DNA of 64,000 nucleotides from Ruminococcus sp. (GCA_024697545.1 JAILFN010000103.1:1-64000); one strand, 5' to 3'. Numbered from the stretch's first letter, positions 1 to 8,004 are shown. The notes: generated from the sequence alone by a model not told the origin. Program-made: numbers and translations.

Positions 1-384
1 GAAAAGCCCTGCAATATCGCAGTTTTCACGGCTTTGCGAAGCTGAGGACGACCTCCGCCCGCCCGCCGCGCGACCCGCGAATTTTTGCATAGTTTTTCAC
101 CGTAATTTTAACGGTCTGTGACCCTAGTAAAGATTATACCACAACATTGTTCGTTTGTTAACTATTGTTAATTAATTAAATGGTTTATTGTGAAAAGTGA
201 CGAAAATCGGCATATTAATATGGACATTATGTTAAGTCGGTTTGGAGAAAGTGCGGCAAAAAAATTAGCGGGACTTTTGGGTAGGGCTCGGCACTTCCCT
301 GCCGCGTTTGATTTTATCAAAAATTTCCACTTATAAAAAACCGCCGCCGACAGATAATATTACTGCAAGCCCGAAACCAACGGC
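1..384. other. Gene-free left edge
   Basis: I see no convincing gene here. A leftward promoter sits at 133-161. Downstream of it on the minus strand an ATG at position 90 opens a frame that runs off the left edge, preceded by a weak GGTGA, but its first residues are Arg/Ser/Gly-rich and I recognise nothing in them. Positions 163-330 are AT-rich upstream sequence for the SASP gene; I could not place a convincing sigma-G promoter there. Confidence 0.4.
133..161 (-). promoter_or_regulatory. Leftward sigma-A-type promoter
   Basis: On the minus strand TTAACA (161-156) is followed after 17 nt by TATAAT (138-133). It would drive a gene lying mostly or wholly left of the window. Confidence 0.5.
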
Positions 385-420
385 GTGAAAAAACCGCCGC
401 AAAAGAAAGGAAGAACAATA

Positions 421-609
421 ATGAAAGGTATCACTACTAACGAAGGCAGACAGACCCTTGAGCGTTTTAAGATGGAAGCTGCAAACGAGGTCGGCGTAAA
501 CCTCAAGCAGGGCTACAACGGTGACCTGACCTCCAGAGAGGCAGGCTCGGTCGGCGGTCAGATGGTCAAGAAGATGATAGATTCCTACAAGCAGGGCAAT
601 CGTCAGTAA
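421..609 (+). CDS. Small acid-soluble spore protein, alpha/beta type
   Basis: This 62-residue protein belongs to the alpha/beta SASP family, which coats and protects DNA in the dormant endospore and is degraded at germination by the GPR protease. The sequence shows the family layout: an N-terminal helix ending in EAANEVGVNL, which matches the conserved protease-cleavage region, and a C-terminal stretch GDLTSREAGSVGGQMVKKMI, which matches the GxLtsxxxGxVGGxMvkkMI signature. I chose the ATG at 421 because AAAGGAAGAA lies just upstream; the open frame extends further 5' without a ribosome-binding site. It is followed immediately by its own terminator, so it is probably monocistronic and, by family precedent, sigma-G dependent. 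With spoIIA at the other end of the window it argues for sporulation capacity. Confidence 0.9.
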   Translation: MKGITTNEGRQTLERFKMEAANEVGVNLKQGYNGDLTSREAGSVGGQMVKKMIDSYKQGNRQ

Positions 610-645
610 CCTGAACCGCATGACATTATACGGTATATGAGCAAA

Positions 646-677
646 AAGAAGCAGTCGGCATGGGCTGCTTCTTTTTT
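646..677 (+). terminator. Rho-independent terminator of the SASP gene
   Basis: AAGAAGCAG pairs with CTGCTTCTT around a short loop and runs into TTTTTT. Confidence 0.8.
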
Positions 678-679
678 GT

Positions 680-1011
680 GTGCCTGCGTGGACTGCGGGC
701 AAGAGCTGCAAAATAGCGGTCGTCGCAAAGTATAACGGTGAGTGGAACAAGGATCTCAGCAACGCCATAACCGTTACCCCGAATAATACCACCGTCAGCA
801 CGCGCACATACCCCACCAACATAAAGGTGGAGCACAACGCGAAGGATCACCGGTCAAGGTTTAAATGGGATAAGTTGGAAGGCGCCGAGAAATACGGCAT
901 AGCTGTATTCATGGCAGTGCAAATTATGAGGGTATCAGGAAGATAAATGTACCGGAGTGGCTGCTAATGGAATGACGCCTTGTGAACTTGTCAAGAAATG
1001 TGCAGTCCGCT
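680..1011 (+). pseudogene. Decayed FN3/CBM37-like fragment
   Basis: The plus-strand frame from 680 to 946 encodes the end of one fibronectin-III-like domain (KIAVVAKYNGEW, SNAITVTP) and the start of another (TYPTNIKVEHN, KYGIAVFMA). These match the C-terminal half of the neighbouring LRR protein (RIAVIAKIDGKW, SNAITVTP, YPEVTVEYN, NYGVAVYLAGKW). There is no ribosome-binding site or start. The homology appears to continue past 946 only after a frame change. It lies in the opposite orientation to the LRR gene. I read it as the remnant of a second gene with the same C-terminal module, not a functional protein. Confidence 0.65.
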
Positions 1012-1037
1012 CGTGCACACGTTGAGTTCATTCCCCC

Positions 1038-1065
1038 AAAAACAACAGCCCCTCGAAAGGGGCTG
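1038..1065 (-). terminator. Terminator of the LRR-protein gene
   Basis: On the minus strand CAGCCCC/GGGGCTG form a perfect stem with a short loop, followed by GTTGTTTTTG, 50 nt beyond the LRR stop codon. Confidence 0.8.
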
Positions 1066-1114
1066 CTGGGCTCGGTTTTAGCCGAAATATTTGAAGGAGA
1101 CGAATGATGAAAAC

Positions 1115-2746
1115 TTACCTTACAGTAACCGTGTAAACTCTGCTGCTCAGATCCGAGAGATTCCACTTGCCGTCAATCTTTGCGCAAACGAGCACTTTGT
1201 AGGTCTTGCCCGCTTTGAGCTTGGGCGAGGTAAAGGAAGTCGAAGTCGCGGGGATATCCTGCTTCTGCACCTTCCACTTGCCTGCAAGATATACTGCAAC
1301 GCCGTAGTTCTGAACGTTTGGCACCTTAGTCCAGTTAAGTCTGAACTGATGGTACTGCTCGTTGTATTCAACGGTTACTTCGGGGTAAGCGGGGGTTGCA
1401 GGAGCCTTGGGTGTGACCGTTATCGCGTTGGAGAAATCCTGCTCCCACTTGCCGTCGATCTTGGCGATAACAGCGATCCTATACTCGGTGCCCGCTTTGA
1501 GGTTTTCCAGCGTGTAGGAAGTGCCGTCGGTCTTCGCGAGTATCTGCCAATTGTCGTTAACGAATCCGCAGATAGCGTACTTCTCAGCGCCTTCTACTTC
1601 TGTCCATGTGAGGTCGATGCTGTTGTAATCGGGAGTCGATGTCACTTCGGGAATTATTTTGGCCTCTGCCTCACGCAGCTCGTATTCAAAGCCGTTATCT
1701 ATGGCATATTTTTCGCCTGCGGAGTCTTTGATGCAATATATCTTGAAATCGTCGTACTTAACATAAGCTTTGTTTTTTGAGTCATAGTAATAGCCCAAGG
1801 CATTACTATCTATAGTAGTGACACTTTCAGGGATAAAGATGTTTTTAAGAGCAGAAACGTTACGGAATACCTCTTTACCGATGGTCTCCAGGTTTTTCGA
1901 GAGATATACTGTTTGCAGTTTGCTACAATTACAGAACGCTCTTTCCCCGATTTCTACAACACTGTCAGGAATGGTGACACTTGTAAGGCTTCCACAATTG
2001 ATGAATGCGCACGATGGGATACTTGGAACGCCGTCTGAAATCGTCACACTTTTAAGTTTGTAACAGTCCGAGAATACATTCTCACCGATGCTCGTAAGAC
2101 TGTCCGGAAGGGTCACGCTTGTAAGACTTGTACACCTAGTAAATGCGTTATATCCAATGCTCGTAAGACTTTCCGGAAAGGAAACGCTTGTAAGGTTTGT
2201 ACACCTATTAAATGCCCACTCTCCAATAAACGCAACACTGTCCGGAATGGTCACGCTTGTAAGGCTTGTACAATTATAAAATGTGTTATCGCTAATGCTC
2301 GTAAGACTTTCCGGAAGGGTCACGCTTGTAAGGCTTGTACACCCATTAAATGCCCATTCTCCAATAAACGCAACACTGTCCGGAATGGTCACGCTTGTAA
2401 GGCCTGTACAGTTTTTAAATGCGTGATCTCCAATGCTTGTAAGACTGTCCGGAAGGGTCACGCTTGTAAGGCTATAACGGTCTTTGAATACGTCACTGCC
2501 AATGCCAGTAACACTTTTCCCTTTAATAGTATCCGGAATTACAAGTTCTGTATCTTCACCTTTATATCGCCTAATCCTGACCGTTCCGTCTTCTTTCACA
2601 TCATACTCATAATATCCATAAAGCGATGTTGCCTCAGCCACAACATCAGAGCTAAACCCGAATCCGCTCTCACCCAGCGGTGCAGCGATCATTCCGCCTG
2701 TCATGACCAGAGCACATACAGCTGATACCAATCGTTTTTTCATCAT
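1115..2746 (-). CDS. Secreted BspA-like leucine-rich-repeat protein with FN3/CBM37-like C-terminus
   Basis: This 543-residue exported protein starts at an ATG preceded by GGAGG seven bases upstream. It has a signal peptide (residues 1 to about 38), a linker, and about ten LRR_5/BspA-type repeats of 23 residues between about 65 and 300, with the pattern LTSVTxPxSLTSIGxxAFxxCTS. Two fibronectin-III-like domains follow (about 365-450 and 455-543). The last one, with YPEVTVEYN, NYGVAVYLAGKWKVQ and VTVR at the end, closely resembles the xylanase C-terminus at 12.1 kb and resembles the family-37 carbohydrate-binding module I know from R. albus; that family assignment is from memory. No sorting signal is visible. 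The role is probably adhesion to substrate or host polymer. A cyclic-di-GMP-I riboswitch in the leader implies control by c-di-GMP. Confidence 0.85.
   Translation of the reverse strand: MMKKRLVSAVCALVMTGGMIAAPLGESGFGFSSDVVAEATSLYGYYEYDVKEDGTVRIRRYKGEDTELVIPDTIKGKSVTGIGSDVFKDRYSLTSVTLPDSLTSIGDHAFKNCTGLTSVTIPDSVAFIGEWAFNGCTSLTSVTLPESLTSISDNTFYNCTSLTSVTIPDSVAFIGEWAFNRCTNLTSVSFPESLTSIGYNAFTRCTSLTSVTLPDSLTSIGENVFSDCYKLKSVTISDGVPSIPSCAFINCGSLTSVTIPDSVVEIGERAFCNCSKLQTVYLSKNLETIGKEVFRNVSALKNIFIPESVTTIDSNALGYYYDSKNKAYVKYDDFKIYCIKDSAGEKYAIDNGFEYELREAEAKIIPEVTSTPDYNSIDLTWTEVEGAEKYAICGFVNDNWQILAKTDGTSYTLENLKAGTEYRIAVIAKIDGKWEQDFSNAITVTPKAPATPAYPEVTVEYNEQYHQFRLNWTKVPNVQNYGVAVYLAGKWKVQKQDIPATSTSFTSPKLKAGKTYKVLVCAKIDGKWNLSDLSSRVYTVTVR
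2087..2505 (-). repeat. 69-bp tandem repeats coding for LRRs
   Basis: About six copies of a 69-bp unit lie inside the LRR gene. Alternate copies are more alike than adjacent ones, so the array behaves as a 138-bp (46-residue) higher-order unit. The peptide SLTSVTIPDSVAFIGEWAFN occurs twice without change. The near identity suggests recent duplication or gene conversion. Confidence 0.8.
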
Positions 2747-2831
2747 AATATTTCCTCCCTGAAGAATAATTTAAACAAAAAACAACACGTCACAAAACGC
2801 ATTGCCGAAAATCACATATCTCGGGAATAAC

Positions 2832-2912
2832 TTCCCGGCAACCGGCTGTCATACCTTTCGGCTTAGACCCTCTGGCTTTGCGTCACTGCCTTTCAGCAGT
2901 TTTGCCTATTAC
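2832..2912 (-). promoter_or_regulatory. Cyclic-di-GMP-I (GEMM-I) riboswitch
   Basis: The minus strand reads AGGCAAA, a stem closed by a GAAA tetraloop (CTGCTGAAAGGCAG), then GACGCAAAGCC, GGGTCTAAGCCGAAAGGTATGACAGCCGG. This is the GEMM-I order: GGCAAA, GNRA-capped P2, the invariant GACGCAAAGCC receptor element, then a P3 arm with the CUAA core. The aptamer lies about 15-20 nt downstream of a consensus promoter and about 85 nt upstream of the LRR start codon. Downstream, CGGCAAT can pair with GTTGCCG at the aptamer 3' side, a plausible expression-platform switch followed by a U-rich stretch; the sign of regulation is not clear. Confidence 0.88.
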
Positions 2913-2931
2913 ATAAAACACCTTATATATA

Positions 2932-2960
2932 ATGATATACTAACAAATGGAAAATGTCAA
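2932..2960 (-). promoter_or_regulatory. Promoter of the riboswitch-LRR transcript
   Basis: TTGACA (2960-2955), 17-nt spacer, TATCAT (2937-2932) on the minus strand, directly upstream of the riboswitch. Confidence 0.75.
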
Positions 2961-3174
2961 TGAATCAGCGAATTAAGTAAATCTTTTACGCTTTATTTCT
3001 ATGATATGACCAAAAAAAGGATGCGGATTTTGTCAGGAAATGCAATGTGCCGAAGCAGCATATGGAGTAAGATAGCCTGTGGTCGTACGGTATCGCCTTA
3101 TTGTATAAAAAAAGATGATTATTTCGCGAGATTACGGCACTTCTTACAAATTTATAAAAACATCCTTTTCCTAC

Positions 3175-3203
3175 TTGACAAATAGGAATTTTTAGTGTAT
3201 AAT
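3175..3203 (+). promoter_or_regulatory. Perfect-consensus promoter of the ABC importer operon
   Basis: TTGACA and TATAAT are separated by exactly 17 nt. An unregulated promoter this strong would be surprising; the overlapping operator-like repeat at 3212-3241 suggests repression. Confidence 0.85.
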
Positions 3204-3211
3204 GAAGTCCT

Positions 3212-3241
3212 ACTAAGTTGATATGATATATCTAAATTAGT
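3212..3241 (+). promoter_or_regulatory. Operator-like imperfect inverted repeat
   Basis: ACTAA and TTAGT flank a centre containing TATGATATATC (3222-3232), just past the predicted transcription start. The same 11-nt word occurs in reverse at 5793-5803, in the left arm of the operator before the CODH-like gene. A shared regulator is inferred; its identity is unknown. Confidence 0.45.
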
Positions 3242-3295
3242 GATCCCATTATGTTGTATTACATATAAACTCTTAATTTGAAAGGAAAGATAAAC

Positions 3296-4219
3296 ATGAA
3301 AAAGAGATTATTGGCACTGGCACTTTCGGTTACACTGGCATTATCTGCTGTATCCTGCGGAAAATCTGAAAAGAGTGAGGAAGATACTATCAAGATAGCA
3401 TATCTCCCGATCACTCATTCACTCGCTGTTTTAGAGGAAGCTGAGGAGCTTGAAAGTAAATCGGGTATAAAGGTCGAGCTAGTGAAGTACGGTTCATGGG
3501 CAGAATTGCTCGATGCACTCAATTCAAACAAAGTTGACGGTGCATCGGTATTGATCGAGCTTGCGATGAAATCCAAGGAGGAGGGCGTCGGACTTAAAGC
3601 CGTTGCTTTGGGACATCATGACGGAAACGTGATAATCGTTTCAAACGATATAGGCTCTGCCGCCGATCTCAAAGGCAAGACCTTTGCTATCCCTCACAGG
3701 CAATCGTCACACAACATACTTCTGAATGATGCACTTGCGACTGCGGGACTTACAGTCGATGACCTCACTGTCACAGAGCTTGCACCTACCGAAATGCCGT
3801 CAGCACTTGCGAGCGGTCAGATAGACGGTTACTGCGTTGCAGAGCCTTTCGGTGCAATGGGCGTAAATCTCGGTGTCGGAAAGGTGCTTTTCGGTTCGGA
3901 AGAACTTTGGGAGAATTCTCTCTGCTGCGGACTGGTACTTACCGACAAGTTCATTGACGAACGCTATGACGATGCAAAGTCCTTTGTCGAAAGCTACAAG
4001 TCGGCAGGAAATTCGCTCGATAAGGAGACTGCTAAAGAGACGGCGAAAAAGTATCTGAACCAGTCAGACGAAGTACTCGACACATCTCTGCAATGGATCT
4101 CATATAACGATCTTGAGATCACTGAAGAAGCCTACAATGAACTTGCTGAAAAAGTCAAGGAATACGGACTGTCGGACGCTCCGCCTGCTTATGCGGATTT
4201 TGTAAAAAATGATTTTTGA
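3296..4219 (+). CDS. ABC importer substrate-binding lipoprotein, NrtA/SsuA/TauA type
   Basis: A 307-residue lipoprotein that captures a small solute outside the membrane for the permease and ATPase encoded next. The lipobox LSAVSC ends a typical signal peptide. The mature part has the two-lobed NMT1/NrtA-like pattern: an opening strand IKIAYLP, YGSWAELLDALNSNKVDG, ADLKGKTFAIP and DGYCVAEPFG. The family binds nitrate, sulfonates, taurine, thiamine precursors or related small molecules; the ligand cannot be read from sequence. I chose ATG 3296 because AAAGGAAAG precedes it; an upstream in-frame TTG at 3278 has no such site. It is the first gene of the operon with the strong promoter at 3175. 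Confidence 0.85.
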   Translation: MKKRLLALALSVTLALSAVSCGKSEKSEEDTIKIAYLPITHSLAVLEEAEELESKSGIKVELVKYGSWAELLDALNSNKVDGASVLIELAMKSKEEGVGLKAVALGHHDGNVIIVSNDIGSAADLKGKTFAIPHRQSSHNILLNDALATAGLTVDDLTVTELAPTEMPSALASGQIDGYCVAEPFGAMGVNLGVGKVLFGSEELWENSLCCGLVLTDKFIDERYDDAKSFVESYKSAGNSLDKETAKETAKKYLNQSDEVLDTSLQWISYNDLEITEEAYNELAEKVKEYGLSDAPPAYADFVKNDF

Positions 4220-4228
4220 TAAGGCGTG

Positions 4229-4996
4229 ATGATTTTGAAAAAACTGATCTCTCTGAAAAATGTTATCATTTCCGTTTCGATACTGATACTGATATGGCAG
4301 CTGGCATTCAATTTCAGCAGCTATGACAAGGCATTGTTCCCGTCGCCCAAAATGGCATTTGACGCTCTGGTCGAGATGATCGGGAACGGACAATTATTTG
4401 AGAATATAAAAACAAGTATGTACCGCTTTGTTATAGGCTATTTCAGCTCGGTCATCGTTGCGGTGACTCTGGGACTTATTCTCGGAAGACTGCCGAAGGT
4501 CTTTCAGTATGTAAATCCTATGGCACAGCTGTTAAGACCTATCTCGCCGACAGCCTGGATGCCGTTTATCGTTCTGCTGTTCGGTATAGGAGATGTTCCG
4601 GCTATCGTTATTATCTTTATCGCAGCCTTTTTCCCCGTGTTGCTCTCAACAGTCTCGGCTGTGGGCAACATCGACCCTATATATCTGAAAGTGTCGAGGA
4701 ACTTCGGCATAAAACAGCTGCAGCTCACCCGGAAGGTCATCTTCCCTGCTGCTTTCCCTCAGATCGCAAACGGAATACACCTTGCACTCGGAACAGCATG
4801 GATATTCCTTGTTGCAGGTGAGATGGTAGGTGCTCAGTCGGGACTCGGCTATCAGATAATAGATGCCAGAAACAATATCCGTGCAGATATTCTTCTTGCG
4901 ACTATTCTTGTTATCGGTATAATAGGAATAGTGCTTGACGGTCTGCTAAGACTTGCTGAAAAAAGGATACTCAGAGCGTGGGGAGGTCAGAGCTGA
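4229..4996 (+). CDS. ABC importer permease, SsuC/TauC/NrtB type
   Basis: About 255 residues with roughly six membrane segments, forming the channel of the importer. The binding-protein-dependent transport signature is visible near the middle (the EAA-like stretch around NIDPIYLKVSRNFGIKQLQL, followed by KVIFPAAFPQIANG), as expected for the cytoplasmic loop that contacts the ATPase. A GTG three bases earlier (4226) is an alternative start; AAGG lies immediately upstream. It follows the lipoprotein gene by only a few bases, and its stop codon overlaps the start of the ATPase gene, so the three are translationally linked. Confidence 0.85.
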   Translation: MILKKLISLKNVIISVSILILIWQLAFNFSSYDKALFPSPKMAFDALVEMIGNGQLFENIKTSMYRFVIGYFSSVIVAVTLGLILGRLPKVFQYVNPMAQLLRPISPTAWMPFIVLLFGIGDVPAIVIIFIAAFFPVLLSTVSAVGNIDPIYLKVSRNFGIKQLQLTRKVIFPAAFPQIANGIHLALGTAWIFLVAGEMVGAQSGLGYQIIDARNNIRADILLATILVIGIIGIVLDGLLRLAEKRILRAWGGQS

Positions 4997-5766
4997 TGTA
5001 TATTGAAGTAAAGGACACCTGCAAGAACTTCGTTCAGGACGGCAAAGAGTTTATCGCACTCGACCATGTGTCGCTTGACATTGAAAAGGGAGAGTTTATC
5101 TGCCTGCTCGGACCTTCCGGCTGCGGAAAAAGTACGCTGCTCAATGCTCTTGCAGGATTTGAAAAGGTCAGCAGCGGAAGCGTCAAGATAGACGGAAAGG
5201 AAGTTACCGCACCGTCTATAAATAACATTACTATATTTCAGAATTACGGACTTCTCCCCTGGAGAAACGTGCTGAAAAATGTCGAGCTTGGCCTTGAATC
5301 AAAGAAGGTCAAAAAGGAAGAACGCAGAAAGACCGCATTGAAATACCTGGAGCTTGTCGGTCTTTCGGGATTTGAAAAGCGTTATCCGAAGCAGCTTTCG
5401 GGCGGTCAGCAGCAGAGAGTGGCAATTGCACGAGGACTGGCAGTAGATCCCGATATAATCTTCATGGACGAACCGTTCGGAGCACTTGACGCTATCACTC
5501 GTATGAAATTGCAGGAAGATATCCTCAGGATATCAAGAGAAGAAAAAAAGACTATCATTTTCGTCACCCATGATATTGAAGAAGCAGTCTTTCTCGCTGA
5601 CAGGATAGTAGTAATGATGTCTGATCCGGGCAGGATAAAGAGCATCGTCAAGGTGCCTCTCGGCTCAAACCGTGACAGAACGAGCAGAGACTTTCTGTAT
5701 GTCCGCGACAAGATCTTTGAATTGTTCAATATGAAATCGGAAAGCTATATCGAATACTATATCTAA
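4996..5766 (+). CDS. ABC importer ATP-binding protein, SsuB/TauB/NrtD type
   Basis: A 256-residue ATPase that powers the importer. All motifs are present: Walker A GPSGCGKST, Q-loop around IFQNYGLLPW, signature LSGGQQQR, Walker B IIFMDEP, D-loop GALD and H-loop VTHD. The Q-loop followed by LLPW is typical of the nitrate/sulfonate/taurine subfamily. The ATG at 4996 overlaps the permease TGA and has GGGGAGGT upstream; an in-frame GTG at 4978 is less likely. The next gene (CODH-like) starts about 100 nt later behind its own promoter. Confidence 0.9.
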   Translation: MYIEVKDTCKNFVQDGKEFIALDHVSLDIEKGEFICLLGPSGCGKSTLLNALAGFEKVSSGSVKIDGKEVTAPSINNITIFQNYGLLPWRNVLKNVELGLESKKVKKEERRKTALKYLELVGLSGFEKRYPKQLSGGQQQRVAIARGLAVDPDIIFMDEPFGALDAITRMKLQEDILRISREEKKTIIFVTHDIEEAVFLADRIVVMMSDPGRIKSIVKVPLGSNRDRTSRDFLYVRDKIFELFNMKSESYIEYYI

Positions 5767-5794
5767 AAATAATTAAAAACTATTCAACGAAAGA

Positions 5795-5838
5795 TATATC
5801 ATAACAGTATTGACGTTTTCATGCTGTTATGATATAAT
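5795..5838 (+). promoter_or_regulatory. Promoter embedded in a 13-bp inverted repeat before the CODH-like gene
   Basis: TTGACG (5810-5815), 17-nt spacer, TATAAT (5833-5838). The promoter is wrapped in a perfect 13-bp inverted repeat: TATATCATAACAG at 5795-5807 and CTGTTATGATATA at 5824-5836, with a 16-nt centre holding the -35 box. The right arm overlaps the -10 box, so a protein bound here would block RNA polymerase. The left arm shares an 11-nt word with the importer operator at 3222-3232. Confidence 0.75.
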
Positions 5839-5871
5839 TATTACAAATCATAGTTAAGGAGAAGGAATTCA

Positions 5872-8004
5872 ATGAGCCATAAAGAACATGAACACTGTCA
5901 TGAGCATGAGCATACTCACGAGCACGGACATGAACATACTCACGAGCACGAGCATTCGCCGGCACATATCCATTCACACAGGAATATAATCGGCTTTGAC
6001 GAGCATGGTATACCTACGGTGATACTGAAAGCAAGTCACGGCGAGGGCGAAAATGACGATCCGCAGGCATTTATAAAAGACTACATGAATGCTGTTTCGG
6101 AATACAGAAAGACCTTCCCGTCCAAACAGGACGTCATCGAACAGACCCCCGATCCTGCCGTAAGGGAAATGCTGCTGAGAATGGAACAGCTGGGAATAGA
6201 TACCGCTTTCGACCGCTTTGACAAGCAAAAGCCACAGTGCAATTTCGGACTTGCAGGCATTTGCTGTAAGATATGCAACATGGGTCCATGTCGTATAACC
6301 GCAAAAGCTCCGAAGGGTATCTGCGGTGCTGATGCCGACCTTATCGTTGCGAGAAATCTGCTCCGTTCGGCTGCGGCAGGTGCGGCACAGCACGGAATGC
6401 ACGCAAGAGAGGTAATGCTCGCACTCAAATGGGCTGCTGAAGGAAAGCTCGATGTACCGATCCTCGGTGAGCAGAAGATACGCTCCACAGCAGAGGCTTT
6501 CGGCATAAAGCAGAAGAACCGTCAGCTCAAAAACGTTGCAAGGGATCTTGCCGACACACTGCTTGAAGATATGTCGAGAACGGTCCCGGGTGAATACAAG
6601 ACCATTTCCGCCTGTGCTGTTCCCGAAAGACAGAAGGTATGGAAAGAGCTTGACATTCTTCCCATCAGTGCATACCACGAGGTCTTTGAAGCATATCACA
6701 AATCGGGCTGTGCTACCGACGGTGACTGGAGATCAGTCATGCAGCAGTTTTTAAGATGCGGTCTTGCGTTTACTTTTTCCGGCGTTGTGGGTGCTTCGAT
6801 AGCAACGGACAGTCTTTTCGGTGTAGGCGACAGAGTGACCTCAAAGGTGAATATCGGAGCACTTGAAAAGGGCTATGTAAATATCGCAGTACACGGTCAT
6901 CTGCCGCTGCTCGTAAGTCAGATAGTTGAAGCAGGCAAGCGTGAAGATCTGATCGAGCTTGCAAAGTCAAAGGGTGCAAAGGGCATTCGATTCTACGGTA
7001 TCTGCTGTTCGGGATTGTCCGCAATGTACAGATACGCCGGAGTTATCCCGCTATCAAACGCAGTATCAGCCGAGCTTGTACTCGGAACAGGTGCTCTTGA
7101 TCTTTGGGTCGCTGATGTACAGGACGTATTCCCGTCTATCATGGAGGTAGCTCACTGCTTTAAGACAACGGTAGTCACCACCAGTGAATCGGCAAGACTT
7201 CCCGGTGCGGAACGCTATGAATACGACCACCACCATTCAAACATCGGTGAGACAAAGGCACTTGCCGAAAAGATCGTCCGCCGTGCGATCGAGAGCTTTG
7301 AAGCACGAAAAGGTATACCCGTCTACATACCGCCTTACGAGGTCGAAGCAGAGGTCGGTTTCTCGGTCGAATACATCTGCAAACGTTTCGGCAGCATGAA
7401 GCCGCTTGCAGAAGCAATAAAGGACGGCAGGATACTCGGCATCGTCAACATGGTAGGCTGCAATAATCCTAAGGTGCTGTACGAAAAATGTATAGTCGAT
7501 GTAGCTGATGTTCTGCTTAAAAACAACGTTCTGATAATATCAAACGGCTGCGCTTCCTTCCCGCTTATGAAACTGGGATACTGTGCTGTATCCGGCAAGG
7601 AAAAAGCAGGAGATACGCTCAGAGAATTCCTCGAGCCCGATCTGCCTCCCGTATGGCACGTCGGCGAATGTATCGATAATACACGTTCTTCCGGAATATT
7701 TGCAGGAGTTGCAGGTGCTCTTGGACATAAAATGTATGAGATGCCGTTTGCTTTCTCTTCTCCCGAATGGGGCAACGAAAAGGGCATAGATGCGGCACTC
7801 GGATTCAGACTTAACGGCATAAGTTCCTATCACTGCGTAGAGGCGCAGATATTCGGCTCCAAGAATGTTATAGAGTTCCTCAAATACGGAACTCTTGAAA
7901 CACTCGGTTCTACAATGAACGTTGACACCGACCCTGTGAAGCTCGGAGAAAAGATAGTTGCTGATATGAAGGCCAAGAGAAAAGCTCTTGGCTGGGATAA
8001 ATAA
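5872..8004 (+). CDS. cooS: Divergent anaerobic CO-dehydrogenase (CooS)-like protein with His-rich N-terminus
   Basis: This 710-residue protein belongs to the Ni-Fe-S CO dehydrogenase catalytic subunit family (reversible CO to CO2 oxidation on a Ni-containing C-cluster, normally a cytoplasmic homodimer). Against my recollection of C. hydrogenoformans CODH-II, the B- and D-cluster cysteines are intact (CNFGLAGICCKICNMGPCRI), as are the C-cluster ligands His343 (VHGH), Cys379 (GICC), GCNN, NGCA and GECIDN, and the EK lysine. The ligand equivalent to Cys333 is Asp418 (DVQDVFP instead of the usual DxQC). Residues 3-36 contain 16 histidines, probably a metal-storage tail. AAGGAGAAGG precedes the ATG. 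Catalytic CO oxidation is therefore uncertain. Confidence 0.85.
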   Translation: MSHKEHEHCHEHEHTHEHGHEHTHEHEHSPAHIHSHRNIIGFDEHGIPTVILKASHGEGENDDPQAFIKDYMNAVSEYRKTFPSKQDVIEQTPDPAVREMLLRMEQLGIDTAFDRFDKQKPQCNFGLAGICCKICNMGPCRITAKAPKGICGADADLIVARNLLRSAAAGAAQHGMHAREVMLALKWAAEGKLDVPILGEQKIRSTAEAFGIKQKNRQLKNVARDLADTLLEDMSRTVPGEYKTISACAVPERQKVWKELDILPISAYHEVFEAYHKSGCATDGDWRSVMQQFLRCGLAFTFSGVVGASIATDSLFGVGDRVTSKVNIGALEKGYVNIAVHGHLPLLVSQIVEAGKREDLIELAKSKGAKGIRFYGICCSGLSAMYRYAGVIPLSNAVSAELVLGTGALDLWVADVQDVFPSIMEVAHCFKTTVVTTSESARLPGAERYEYDHHHSNIGETKALAEKIVRRAIESFEARKGIPVYIPPYEVEAEVGFSVEYICKRFGSMKPLAEAIKDGRILGIVNMVGCNNPKVLYEKCIVDVADVLLKNNVLIISNGCASFPLMKLGYCAVSGKEKAGDTLREFLEPDLPPVWHVGECIDNTRSSGIFAGVAGALGHKMYEMPFAFSSPEWGNEKGIDAALGFRLNGISSYHCVEAQIFGSKNVIEFLKYGTLETLGSTMNVDTDPVKLGEKIVADMKAKRKALGWDK

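Noticed and set aside
1-90. Leftward partial gene from ATG at position 90
   Set aside because: A promoter exists upstream, but the first 30 codons are Arg/Ser/Gly-rich and unlike any protein start I recognise; the evidence is too thin.
331-837. 168-codon minus-strand ORF
   Set aside because: It covers the SASP gene, its terminator and the FN3 fragment in antisense and has no start site.
2087-2505. CRISPR-like array
   Set aside because: The repeats are 69 bp, contiguous, in frame and encode LRRs; there are no spacers of constant length and no cas genes.
5795-5836. NikR operator
   Set aside because: The paired-arm layout is suggestive and the gene product needs nickel, but the arms do not match the NikR half-sites I know, so I leave the regulator unnamed.
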